From: Sphingomonas sp.
GTDB taxonomy: Bacteria > Pseudomonadota > Alphaproteobacteria > Sphingomonadales > Sphingomonadaceae
Direction: 5' to 3'
Length of the DNA: 14,196 bases
NCBI GenBank assembly: GCA_030146605.1
Contig: JASLBO010000337.1
Location: 1-14,196, forward strand
Made by a program: the position numbers and the translations under genes. Of this stretch, positions 6,133 to 13,246 are shown piece after piece. Every line of letters starts with the position of its first letter. The stretch's first letter is position 1. The notes under the pieces were generated by a model, which saw nothing but the letters and a program-made list of their open reading frames with translations, was not told where the DNA came from and did not search any database.

Positions 6133-6498
6133 ATGAAGAAGTTCTCGCTCATGCTCGCCGGCCTCGGCATCGCCGCCGCGGCTGTTCCCGCCACTGCGAT
6201 CGCCGCTCCCGCGCCGCACGCCGCCAGCGTCCAAGCCGGCTGGCAGAACATCAATGCGCGCCAGGCGCGGATCGACACCCGCATCAACCAGGGCATTCGC
6301 TCGGGCGCGCTGTCGCGGGCCGAAGCGACACGCCTGCGTGGCGAGTTCCGCGCGCTCAGCCGGCTCGAGGCGCGCTATCGCGCCACCCGTCCCGGCCTGA
6401 CGCTCGCCGAGCGCCGCGATCTCGACCGCCGCTTCGACGCGCTCTCGGCGCGGGTCCGGATCGAGAAGAACGACCGCAACGGCCGCCGCGGCCGCTAA
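6133..6498 (+). CDS. Small secreted basic helical protein, unknown function
   Basis: The 121-residue product has a clear Sec signal (MKKFSLMLAGLGIAAAAVPA, then TAIAAPAP). The mature part is short, basic and helical, with a repeated plan: INARQARIDTRINQGIRSG, LSRAEATRLRGEFRAL, LTLAERRDLDRRFDALSARV. The runs of Arg/Ala/Leu and the alternating acidic residues resemble small periplasmic proteins of the Spy/CpxP sort in general character, but I cannot assign it to that family. The start at 6133 is chosen because AAGGAG (6121-6126) is 6 bases upstream and the signal begins with MKK; an in-frame ATG at 6106 lacks both. It stands alone, with an EcfG-like promoter upstream and a strong hairpin downstream, so a stress role is an inference. 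Confidence 0.8.
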   Translation: MKKFSLMLAGLGIAAAAVPATAIAAPAPHAASVQAGWQNINARQARIDTRINQGIRSGALSRAEATRLRGEFRALSRLEARYRATRPGLTLAERRDLDRRFDALSARVRIEKNDRNGRRGR

Positions 6499-6518
6499 GC
6501 CGGCCATCGGCTGATCAT

Positions 6519-6550
6519 GACGGGCTCCGCCAGCGATGGCGGGGCCCGTC
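6519..6550 (+). terminator. Strong hairpin after the small secreted protein gene
   Basis: GACGGGCTCCGCC (6519-6531) pairs with GGCGGGGCCCGTC (6538-6550) over all thirteen positions, one of them a T-G wobble, with a six-base loop AGCGAT. It begins 20 bases after the stop codon. No T tract follows, so it may be a non-canonical terminator or a 3' mRNA-protecting hairpin. Confidence 0.6.
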
Positions 6551-6625
6551 CCCGCATCGGCTCGCTGCACCTAAGCCTTTATGTCCCATAGAAAAAATAG
6601 GGCAGCAATTCAGACACATCGACCC

Positions 6626-6637
6626 TATATTCGGGCA
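6626..6637 (+). promoter_or_regulatory. Candidate -10 box giving a leaderless response-regulator mRNA
   Basis: TATATT (6626-6631) ends 6 bases before the A of the start codon at 6637. If it is a -10 element, transcription would begin at or next to the ATG, which fits the absence of a Shine-Dalgarno. No convincing -35 is seen. The preceding bases (about 6579-6610) are AT-rich compared with the rest of the window. Confidence 0.35.
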
Positions 6638-7359
6638 TGGCCAGCCTAGCCCAGACCCATGCCGATTCGGCGACGTTGCTTGTCGTCGACGATGATTACG
6701 ACATTCGCCATCTCCTCGCCAACAGCCTCGGTGCCCACGGTTTCCATGTCGAGACGGCCGCCGACACGCGCGGAATGGACGAAATACTCGCGCGAACGCA
6801 TGTCGATTGCGTCATCCTCGACGTGATGATGCCGGGCGAGGACGGCCTCGCTGCCTGCCGCCGGGTCGCGCGCCGCGATGGACCCGAAGTCATCCTGCTG
6901 AGCGCGCTCGGCGAGGAGCAGGACCGTATCCTCGGGCTCGAGGTCGGCGCGAGCCACTATTTGCCCAAGCCGTGCAGCCCGCGCGAGATCCTCGCGACGG
7001 TGCGCGCGGCGTTGCGCAAGCGCGGAATAGGTCCGGCGCCGGTGAGCGAGGCCTATGGCTTCGACGGGTGGCGGATCGACCTGGGCAGCCACGAACTGTT
7101 CGACCCGAACGGCGTGCTGGTCGGCCTCACCGACGGCGAGTTCGCAGTGCTGCGCGTGTTCATAGAGCGACCGCGCCGCGTGCTTTCGCGCGAGGCATTG
7201 CTGCAGGCGGCGCGCGGACCCGATTCGGATGCCTATGATCGCGCGATCGACGTGCAGGTCAGCCGCCTGCGCCGCAAGCTGCGCGCCGGTGGCGACGAGA
7301 TCATCCGCACCGTCCGCAACGAAGGCTATCTGTTCGTACCGCGAGTGGCGCGCGCATGA
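6637..7359 (+). CDS. OmpR-family response regulator
   Basis: The 240-residue protein is the DNA-binding half of a two-component system. The receiver domain (about 13-128) has the acidic pair D18/D19 in LLVVDDDYDIR, the phosphorylated D62 in VILDVMMPGEDG, S89 at the Thr/Ser switch position and K111 in LPKPCSP. The C-terminal winged helix (about 140-236) contains LTDGEFAVLRVFIERPRRVL, then the recognition-helix region AIDVQVSRLRRKLR and the closing wing IIRTVRNEGYLFVP. All receiver residues are intact. The 3' end overlaps the kinase start by 4 bases (ATGA), so the pair is co-translated. No Shine-Dalgarno is visible at 6637, and a TATATT box sits 6 bases upstream. The target genes are not known from the sequence. 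Confidence 0.95.
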   Translation: MASLAQTHADSATLLVVDDDYDIRHLLANSLGAHGFHVETAADTRGMDEILARTHVDCVILDVMMPGEDGLAACRRVARRDGPEVILLSALGEEQDRILGLEVGASHYLPKPCSPREILATVRAALRKRGIGPAPVSEAYGFDGWRIDLGSHELFDPNGVLVGLTDGEFAVLRVFIERPRRVLSREALLQAARGPDSDAYDRAIDVQVSRLRRKLRAGGDEIIRTVRNEGYLFVPRVARA

Positions 7360-8684
7360 TCCCAGCCGGGAGCGCGGCCCGCTCGCCGCTGTTCCTGCGC
7401 ATCTTCCTGCTGATGCTGGTCTGCGTCGCCGTGGTCCAGCTGATGAACCTGACGCTGCTGATCGCGGTCCAGACGCCCTCGGCCAAGCTCTACACCGTCG
7501 GGCAGGTGGTGCAGGCGATGCGGGGGGGCGATCACCGCGGCGAACTGGATGTCGAGCGAGTCGCCGCCGTGACGCCTGCGCCGTGGAATCCCCGTGGCGA
7601 GCGGATCGAGGCGGCGCTCGCCACGGCGCTCGGCGTTCCCGCGGCATCGGTGCAGATCAGTTTCCCGACGCCTTTCCTGCAGCGTGAGCGCGTGTTCGAG
7701 CGCGCAGCGGTGCCGCCACCGGCGCCGATCAGCCGCGCCGCAGCACGCGACGTGATCGTGATCGGCGATTTCGAAGCGGCATGGCGCCAGCCCGACGGGC
7801 AATGGATCCGGGTCGAGCCGGCCGAGGCATTCGAGGCATGGCGCTGGTTCGTGCTGGCCTGGCTGTTCGTTTCCGCCATTGCAGTGGCGCCGTTCGCCTG
7901 GGCGCTGGCGCATCGCTTCGCCAAGCCGATCCGCGCCTTCGCCGCGGCGGCCGAGCGGCTGGGACGCGATCCGCGCGCCGCGCCGCTCGAGCTCGAAGGC
8001 CCTGGCGAGATCGCCGAGGCGGCGGCGGCGTTCAACACGATGCAGGCCCGGCTCAATCGCTATGTCGACGTTCGCACCACGGTGATGAGCGCGGTGGCGC
8101 ACGATCTGCGCACTCCGCTGATGCGGCTCGGGCTGCGGCTGGAGGCGGCGCCCGACGATCTGCGCCGGGCCTGCGAAGGCGATATCCGCGACATGCAGGG
8201 GCTGGTAACGACTGCGCTCGCTTATGTTCGCGAGACCAGCACGCCGCCGGTGCGCCGGCCACTCGATCTGCGATCGCTCACCGAGACCGTGGTCGATGAT
8301 CTCGCCGACCGCGGCGAAGCGGTTACCTTCGCGCCCGGCGAACCGATCGTCCTCAATGCCAATCCGGCGGCGATCAAGGCGTTGGTCACCAACCTCGTCC
8401 TCAATGCCGTCAAATATGCCGGGGGGGCCGAGCTGTCGCTGGTGCTCGCCGACAGCCATGCCGTGCTCGAAGTGCGCGATCGCGGGCCGGGGATTCCGGC
8501 AGAGGATATCGATCATGTCTTCGAGCCCTTCTTCCGCGGCGAGCGCTCGCGCAATCGCGACACCGGCGGGGTCGGCCTGGGCCTGCCGAGCGCCCGCGCG
8601 GTTGCCCGCGCGCATGGCGGCGACGTCGACCTTACCAATCGCGCGGGCGGCGGACTGATCGCGACGGTGCGGCTGCCGGTATAG
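7356..8684 (+). CDS. EnvZ-like membrane sensor histidine kinase
   Basis: The 442-residue partner of the preceding regulator has a first membrane helix (about 12-38), a periplasmic domain of roughly 125 residues without a recognised fold, a second helix (about 164-186) and a HAMP linker (AKPIRAFAAAAERLG onwards). The HisKA helix has the autophosphorylated H249 in AVAHDLRTPLMRLGL. The ATPase domain shows the N box NLVLNAVKY (346-354), G1 VRDRGPGIP (373-381), an F box EPFFRGE and G2 GVGLGLPSA (405-413). HDLRTPL with a following long helix is EnvZ-like. All catalytic residues are present. The signal is unknown; the periplasmic domain, rich in Pro and Arg, gives no clue. The sugar-acid operon begins 137 bases downstream, but a regulatory link is only a guess. 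Confidence 0.94.
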   Translation: MIPAGSAARSPLFLRIFLLMLVCVAVVQLMNLTLLIAVQTPSAKLYTVGQVVQAMRGGDHRGELDVERVAAVTPAPWNPRGERIEAALATALGVPAASVQISFPTPFLQRERVFERAAVPPPAPISRAAARDVIVIGDFEAAWRQPDGQWIRVEPAEAFEAWRWFVLAWLFVSAIAVAPFAWALAHRFAKPIRAFAAAAERLGRDPRAAPLELEGPGEIAEAAAAFNTMQARLNRYVDVRTTVMSAVAHDLRTPLMRLGLRLEAAPDDLRRACEGDIRDMQGLVTTALAYVRETSTPPVRRPLDLRSLTETVVDDLADRGEAVTFAPGEPIVLNANPAAIKALVTNLVLNAVKYAGGAELSLVLADSHAVLEVRDRGPGIPAEDIDHVFEPFFRGERSRNRDTGGVGLGLPSARAVARAHGGDVDLTNRAGGGLIATVRLPV

Positions 8685-8766
8685 CGCGGCGTCGCGGTCC
8701 CCGCGGCGTGCCGAAGCGATCTTTGGGCATACGACCATGAGAGCCTTTCGCCGCGCGCTGTCCTCA

Positions 8767-8780
8767 TGATAGCGCTACCT
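8767..8780. promoter_or_regulatory. LacI-like operator upstream of the sugar-acid operon
   Basis: TGATAGCGCTACCT contains the perfect palindrome TAGCGCTA (8770-8777) with a near-symmetric outer part, and is centred on CG. Many LacI-family repressors of sugar genes bind palindromes with a central CG. It ends 44 bases before the start codon at 8825, a suitable operator position. No LacI-type gene is in the window, so the regulator would be encoded elsewhere. Confidence 0.45.
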
Positions 8781-8824
8781 CGACGATCGATCGGCATAGG
8801 TCGCGGGCGCGAGAGGAGAGGATG

Positions 8825-9940
8825 ATGGGGAACGGGCAAAGCCGTCGCGAGATCCTGGCGGGATCGGGCGCGGCGCTGCTGGCGGCGGCGCTGCCGGCGT
8901 GCGGGCGGGCGCAGGAGCCGCCGAAGCGCAAGCTCGGCTATGCGATCGTCGGGCTCGGCAGCTACGCCACCCGCCAGATCATGCCGCGCCTGAAGGATTG
9001 CGAATTCGCGAGGCTGACCGCTCTGGTCAGCGGGACGCCCGAGAAGCTCGATCGCTACGGCAGCGAATATGGCGTCCCGAAAACCCATCGCTACAGCTAT
9101 GCCAATTACGACAGCATCCGCGACAATCCCGACATCGACCTGGTCTATGTCGTGCTGCCCAATTCGCTGCATGCCGAATATTCGATCCGCGCGAGCAAGG
9201 CGGGCAAGCACGTGCTGTGCGAGAAGCCGATGGCGGTGTCCTCGGCCGAATGCGAGGCGATGATCGCCGCGGCGAAGCGGGCCGGCAAGAAATTGATGAT
9301 CGGCTATCGCAGCCATTTCGAGCCGTACAACCGCCACGGCATCGCGCTGGTGAAGAGCGGCTTCATCGGGCGCCCGCGGCTGATCACGTCCGAGCACGGC
9401 TTCAATGCCCAGCCCGATCAGTGGCGGCTCGACCGGCCGCTGTCCGGCGGCGGATCGATGATGGACATCGGCATCTACAGCCTCAACGCCGCGCGCTATC
9501 TGGCGGGCGAGGAGCCGGTCGAAGTCAGCGCGATGGAGTCGACCGACAGAAGCGATCCGCGCTTCCGCAATGTCGAGGACCGGATCGATTGGCAGATGCG
9601 CTTTCCCTCGGGCGCGCTTGCCAATTGCGTGTCGAGCTACAGCTCGAACCACAATGCGTGGCGCGCGACGGGGACCGAGGGCTGGGTGGGGATGGAGCCC
9701 GCCACGCCCTATGACGGCCACGCGATGTGGACGCGCAAGAAAGGGAAAACCGAGCAAGTCACTCTGCCGGCGCCCGCGAAGAACCAGTTCGTGGCGCAGC
9801 TCGATCACCTCGCCGAATGCGCGATCAGCGGCCGCGAGCCGATCGTTTCCGGCGAGGAGGGGTTGCGCGACCTGCGGCTGATCGAGGCGATCTATCAGGC
9901 GGCGCGCGAGGGCAAGACGATCCGGGTGGCCAAGGCGTGA
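8825..9940 (+). CDS. Tat-exported glucose-fructose-oxidoreductase-like enzyme (Gfo/Idh/MocA family)
   Basis: Residue numbers count from the alternative ATG at 8822; I prefer 8825 because AGGAG (8814-8818) is then 6 rather than 3 bases away. The protein opens with a Tat signal (SRREIL, 7-12) and a hydrophobic stretch to LPAC27; cleavage could follow A30, or C27 could be lipidated. The Rossmann domain has GLGSYA (44-49) and DLVYVVLPNSLHAEY, then the EKP motif (134-136, K135). The C-terminal domain has GGGSMMDIGIYSLNAARYL with D215 and Y219, and VEDRIDWQMRFPSGAL. These match Zymomonas mobilis GFOR closely from memory. GFOR oxidises glucose to gluconolactone while reducing fructose to sorbitol with bound NADP, in the periplasm. 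Only about 13 residues precede the Rossmann motif in the mature form, so the NADP-clasping arm is largely missing; an aldose-aldose oxidoreductase role is an alternative. It is the first gene of the operon. Confidence 0.9.
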   Translation: MGNGQSRREILAGSGAALLAAALPACGRAQEPPKRKLGYAIVGLGSYATRQIMPRLKDCEFARLTALVSGTPEKLDRYGSEYGVPKTHRYSYANYDSIRDNPDIDLVYVVLPNSLHAEYSIRASKAGKHVLCEKPMAVSSAECEAMIAAAKRAGKKLMIGYRSHFEPYNRHGIALVKSGFIGRPRLITSEHGFNAQPDQWRLDRPLSGGGSMMDIGIYSLNAARYLAGEEPVEVSAMESTDRSDPRFRNVEDRIDWQMRFPSGALANCVSSYSSNHNAWRATGTEGWVGMEPATPYDGHAMWTRKKGKTEQVTLPAPAKNQFVAQLDHLAECAISGREPIVSGEEGLRDLRLIEAIYQAAREGKTIRVAKA

Positions 9941-9965
9941 CGGCGGGCCAGAGGGGGAACACCTG

Positions 9966-11309
9966 ATGCCAGAGCCCTGGTACACGCTGACGATGGTCGC
10001 CGCGAGCATCGCGGCAGTGATCGTTCTCGTACTGCGCTTCAAGCTGCAGCCGTTCCTGACCCTGCTCATCGTCGCGCTCGGCACCGGGCTCGCGTTCGGC
10101 GGCGATCCGCAGACAGTGCTCGCCGCGGTCCGAAAAGGCACCGGCGAGGCGCTCGGTTTCGTGGCGGTGGTGATCGGTCTCGGCGCGATGCTCGGCGGGT
10201 TGCTGGAGGCCAGCGGCGGCGTGAATGCGATCGCGCACCGCCTGCTCGGCTGGTTCGGCGAGCGCCGCATGCCCTGGGCGCTCACCGCGATCGGCATCAT
10301 CGTCGGCATCCCGCTTTTCTTTGACGTCGCCTTCATCATCCTCGCCCCCCTGCTCACTACCCTGGCGATGCGCGCGCAGCGGCGGGTCACCTATTTCGCG
10401 CTTCCCCTGCTCGCCGGCCTGATGGCGATGCACGCCTTGCTGCCGCCGCACCCGGGCCCCGTGGCGGTCGCCGAACTGATCGGCACCGATTACGGGTTGC
10501 TCGCGCTCTATGGGCTGATCTGCGGTATTCCCGCCGCGATTCTCGCGGGCCCGGTGTTCGCCAAGCTCTTCCACGGCGCGCCTGGCTTTGGTGATCAGAG
10601 CCCTCCGCCGATGCTCGACGAAGGCGCGCCGCAGACCGCGCCGATCGGGTTCACACCTGCGCTGATCGCAATGCTGGTACCGCTCGGGCTGATCCTCGGA
10701 GCGGCGATAGCCGGCCAATGGATGGCGGACGGACTGGCCAAATCGGCGGTCCTGTTCGTCGGCCATCCCTTCACCGCACTGATCCTTGCCTGCATCTTCG
10801 TGGCGATGTGGCTCCGGCTTCGCGTCGGCGCCGAACTCGATACGATCGGCAGCATCATGACTCGGGCGCTCGAGCCCGCGGGCCTGATGGTCCTCGTAGT
10901 CGGCGCGGGCGCCGCCTATAAGGAAGTGCTGATCCAGTCGGGCGCAGGCCAGCAGGTAACCCTCGCGGTGCAATCCGCGCAGGTATCGGTGATCGTATTC
11001 GCCTTCCTGCTATCGGCCTTCGTTCGGGTGGCACAGGGTTCGGCAACCGTCGCGATGGTCACCGCTGCCGGGCTCGCCTCGCCGCTGATCTCGGCGGCGG
11101 CGCTCAGTCCGAGCCGCGTCGCGCTCGTCACGGTTGCCATCGGTGCGGGCGCCTCGGTCGCCAGCCACGTCAACGATACCGGCTTCTGGCTGGTCAAGCA
11201 GTATCTCGGCCTGACCGAGGCGCAGACCTTTCGCAGCTGGACGATCGGTGCGACGATCGCGGGCCTGACGATGTTCGCGATGGCGCTGCTGCTCTGGTCG
11301 TTCGTATAG
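9966..11309 (+). CDS. GntP-family gluconate:H+ symporter
   Basis: The 447-residue inner-membrane protein has about 12 hydrophobic segments and the usual GntP length. Family landmarks are GTGEALGFVAVVIGLGAMLG near residue 60, GIPLFFDVAFIILAPLL, the HALLPPHPGP motif, VRVAQGSATVAMVTAAGL, and near the end the HVNDTGFWLVKQYLG segment. The family takes up gluconate and related aldonates or hydroxyacids with protons, so the substrate here could be gluconate, galactonate or another aldonate. AGAGGGGG lies 8 bases before the ATG. It is placed between a periplasmic sugar oxidoreductase (25-base gap) and a lactonase (7-base gap), which strongly supports an aldonate as the cargo. No gluconate kinase gene is in the window. 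Confidence 0.94.
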   Translation: MPEPWYTLTMVAASIAAVIVLVLRFKLQPFLTLLIVALGTGLAFGGDPQTVLAAVRKGTGEALGFVAVVIGLGAMLGGLLEASGGVNAIAHRLLGWFGERRMPWALTAIGIIVGIPLFFDVAFIILAPLLTTLAMRAQRRVTYFALPLLAGLMAMHALLPPHPGPVAVAELIGTDYGLLALYGLICGIPAAILAGPVFAKLFHGAPGFGDQSPPPMLDEGAPQTAPIGFTPALIAMLVPLGLILGAAIAGQWMADGLAKSAVLFVGHPFTALILACIFVAMWLRLRVGAELDTIGSIMTRALEPAGLMVLVVGAGAAYKEVLIQSGAGQQVTLAVQSAQVSVIVFAFLLSAFVRVAQGSATVAMVTAAGLASPLISAAALSPSRVALVTVAIGAGASVASHVNDTGFWLVKQYLGLTEAQTFRSWTIGATIAGLTMFAMALLLWSFV

Positions 11310-11316
11310 GAAGCCG

Positions 11317-12336
11317 ATGATGCAAACCCCGATCACGCGCCGCGCCGCGCTCGCCGGAATGGCCGCGCTACCCTTCGTCCCTGCGCTCGCCCGCGCCGAC
11401 ACCGTCGGCGCAATCACGCGCTTCGATCCCGCACTCGACGCGGTGGTCGAGGTGAACACGCCGATCGAAGTGCTTTCCACCGGCTATAGATGGGCCGAGG
11501 GCCCGGTCTGGGTGAAACGCGGCGGCTATCTGCTCTTTTCCGACGTTCCCGCGAACGTGGTCCATCGCTGGAAGCAAGGCGAGCGCGTCGCGCCGTTCCT
11601 CGATCCCTCCGGGCTCGCCGGACCGATCCCGGCGGGCATCCGCGAGGCTGGTGCCAACGGCCTCGCCGTGGACGCGCAGGGGCGGCTGATCGTCGCCGAT
11701 TCGGGGACGCGCGTCATCGCCGCAGTCGATCTCGCCACCAAACGCCGCACGATCCTCGCCGATCGCTACGAGGGCAAGCGCTTCAACAGCTGCAACGACG
11801 TTGTGATCGGCAAAGGGGGCGCGCTCTACTTCACCGATCCGCCTTATGGACTGGCCGAAGGCGATGCCTCGCCGCTCAAGGAGCTCGCCTTCAACGGCGT
11901 GTTCCTGCGCACCGCCGACGGCAAGATCCGCGTGATCGACGCTACCCTCAAGCGCCCCAACGGGATCGGCCTCTGTCCGAAAAAGACCACGCTCTACGTC
12001 GCGATGTCGGATGAGGCGCGGCCGCAGATCCTCGCTTATCCGCTCGGCGCCGACGGCATGCCGCGCGCCGCCGCCACGGTCTTCCACGATTTCAGCGAGC
12101 CGCTGGCACGCAAGCTGCCTGGTCTCCCAGACGGGCTCAAGGTCGACAAAGCCGGCCGGCTTTTCGCCAGCGGCCCCGGCGGGATCTACGTGCTCTCGCC
12201 CGAGGGCAAGGCGCTCGGCCTGATCGCCACCGGCAAGGCCGCCGCCAATTGCGCATTCGGCGAGGACGGGCGGACGCTGTTCGTCACCTCGAGCGACATG
12301 CTCGCCCGCGTCCGGCTGAAGACGCCGGGCTGGTAA
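11317..12336 (+). CDS. Tat-exported SMP-30/gluconolactonase-type lactonase
   Basis: The 339-residue protein starts with a Tat-like signal (TRRAALAGMAALPFVPALARA) and probable cleavage after A27, so it should act in the periplasm. The rest is a six-bladed SMP-30/gluconolactonase/LRE propeller, which hydrolyses sugar lactones using one divalent metal ion. Likely metal ligands sit in family motifs: E61 in RWAEGPVW, N160 in NSCNDVV, N215 in RPNGIGL and D272 in LPDGLKVD. Other landmarks are NGLAVDAQGRLIVADSG and ALYFTDPPYGL. The start could be 11317 or 11320; AGGA (11308-11311) serves either. It is the last gene of the operon and would open the lactone made by the oxidoreductase so that GntP can import the acid. 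A REP-like element follows. Confidence 0.92.
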   Translation: MMQTPITRRAALAGMAALPFVPALARADTVGAITRFDPALDAVVEVNTPIEVLSTGYRWAEGPVWVKRGGYLLFSDVPANVVHRWKQGERVAPFLDPSGLAGPIPAGIREAGANGLAVDAQGRLIVADSGTRVIAAVDLATKRRTILADRYEGKRFNSCNDVVIGKGGALYFTDPPYGLAEGDASPLKELAFNGVFLRTADGKIRVIDATLKRPNGIGLCPKKTTLYVAMSDEARPQILAYPLGADGMPRAAATVFHDFSEPLARKLPGLPDGLKVDKAGRLFASGPGGIYVLSPEGKALGLIATGKAAANCAFGEDGRTLFVTSSDMLARVRLKTPGW

Positions 12337-12341
12337 GAGAA

Positions 12342-12466
12342 ATAATCCTCCCTCGCGGAGCGGGGGAGGCGACGGAGGGGCCTCTCCGCAAGCGCGTCGC
12401 CCGCGGCCAAGCCCGCTCCGTCATGCTGCGCATGCCACCTCCCTCCGCTTCGCGAGGGAGGAGCTT
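12342..12466. repeat. Composite REP-like palindromic element, two facing hairpins
   Basis: Left unit CCTCCCTCGC-GGA-GCGGGGGAGG (12347-12369) folds into a 10-base-pair stem with one wobble. The right unit (12438-12461, CCTCCCTC...GAGGGAGG) is nearly its reverse complement: its complement reads CCTCCCTCGCGAAGCGGA and then GGGAGG. Between them GACGGAG (12371-12377) and CTCCGTC (12416-12422) are also inverted. The layout is that of a BIME-like pair of REP units. It fills most of the space between the lactonase and NUDIX genes and may end the operon. Confidence 0.7.
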
Positions 12467-12493
12467 TCAATGCTGTCGATGCGACCCTAGATC
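12465..12493 (+). promoter_or_regulatory. Candidate promoter of the NUDIX/extensin pair
   Basis: TAGATC (12488-12493) ends 7 bases before the start codon, and TTTCAA (12465-12470) stands 17 bases upstream of it. Both are weak matches to TATAAT and TTGACA. The position would give a nearly leaderless transcript. GAGGG (12495-12498 region) is too close to the ATG for a normal ribosome binding site. Confidence 0.3.
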
Positions 12494-12499
12494 GAGGGC

Positions 12500-13246
12500 A
12501 TGGCCGAACCCGAGGCGATTCCCGCCGCCACAGTGATCGTGATGCGCGAGGCCGCGGGCGGACCGCCCGAATTGCTCATCGTCGAGCGGGCGCGGGCGAT
12601 GTCCTTCGCGGGCGGCGCACTGGTTTTCCCGGGCGGACGCGTCGACTCCGGCGACCATGTACTGGCGGCGACGCTCGAGGGCGACCCGGACGATCTCGCC
12701 GCGCGGATCGCGGCAGTGCGCGAGACGATCGAGGAGGCGGGGGTCGCGGTGGGCGTGCGCGTTCCAGCCGGTGCCATCCTCGATCTTCAGCGTCGCCTCT
12801 ATGCCGGCAAGGCGATGGCGGCATTGCTCGACGAAGTCGGCGGCGCGCTCGATCTGGATAGTCTGGTGCCCTTCGCGCGCTGGTTGCCCGCGGGCGTCCA
12901 CCACAAGGTGTTCGACACGCGCTTCTATCTCGTCCGGGCGCCGGAAGGTGCCGAGCCGGTGGTCGACGGAAACGAGAATGTCCGCGTCTTCTGGGCCTCG
13001 GCGCACGCGGTGCTCGACGCCGCCGATCGCGGCGAGGCGACGATCATCTTCCCCACCCGCCGCAACCTCGAACGGCTCGCCTTGTTCGGAAGTTTCGCCG
13101 ACGCCGTCGCCGATGCCCGCGCGCATCCGCTGCGGACCGTCACGCCGTGGATCGAGGCGCGTGCGGACGGCGACCATCTCTGCATTCCCGAGGGTCTCGG
13201 CTATCCGGTAACGTCGGAGCCGCTGGCCAGAGCGATCCGGGCATGA
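12500..13246 (+). CDS. NUDIX hydrolase, NUDT19-like
   Basis: NUDIX enzymes cleave nucleoside diphosphates linked to another group, using metal held by the NUDIX box. In this 248-residue protein the box is split: the glycine part is FPGGRVDSGD (43-52) and the catalytic helix is RETIEEAGV (74-82, with E75, E78 and E79). About 14 extra residues lie between them compared with the usual G-x5-E-x7-RE spacing. That split, plus the C-terminal HHKVFDTRFYLVRAP and TIIFPTRRNLERLALFGSF segments, points to the NUDT19-type branch, some members of which hydrolyse CoA or acyl-CoA. The true substrate is not shown. The start at 12500 lacks a normal Shine-Dalgarno. The stop codon overlaps the next start in ATGA, so the two are co-translated. 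Confidence 0.9.
   Translation: MAEPEAIPAATVIVMREAAGGPPELLIVERARAMSFAGGALVFPGGRVDSGDHVLAATLEGDPDDLAARIAAVRETIEEAGVAVGVRVPAGAILDLQRRLYAGKAMAALLDEVGGALDLDSLVPFARWLPAGVHHKVFDTRFYLVRAPEGAEPVVDGNENVRVFWASAHAVLDAADRGEATIIFPTRRNLERLALFGSFADAVADARAHPLRTVTPWIEARADGDHLCIPEGLGYPVTSEPLARAIRA

Noticed and set aside
8513..10390. 625-codon minus-strand open frame across the kinase, oxidoreductase and symporter
   Set aside because: It spans three well-supported plus-strand genes and their gaps, with no domain-like content.
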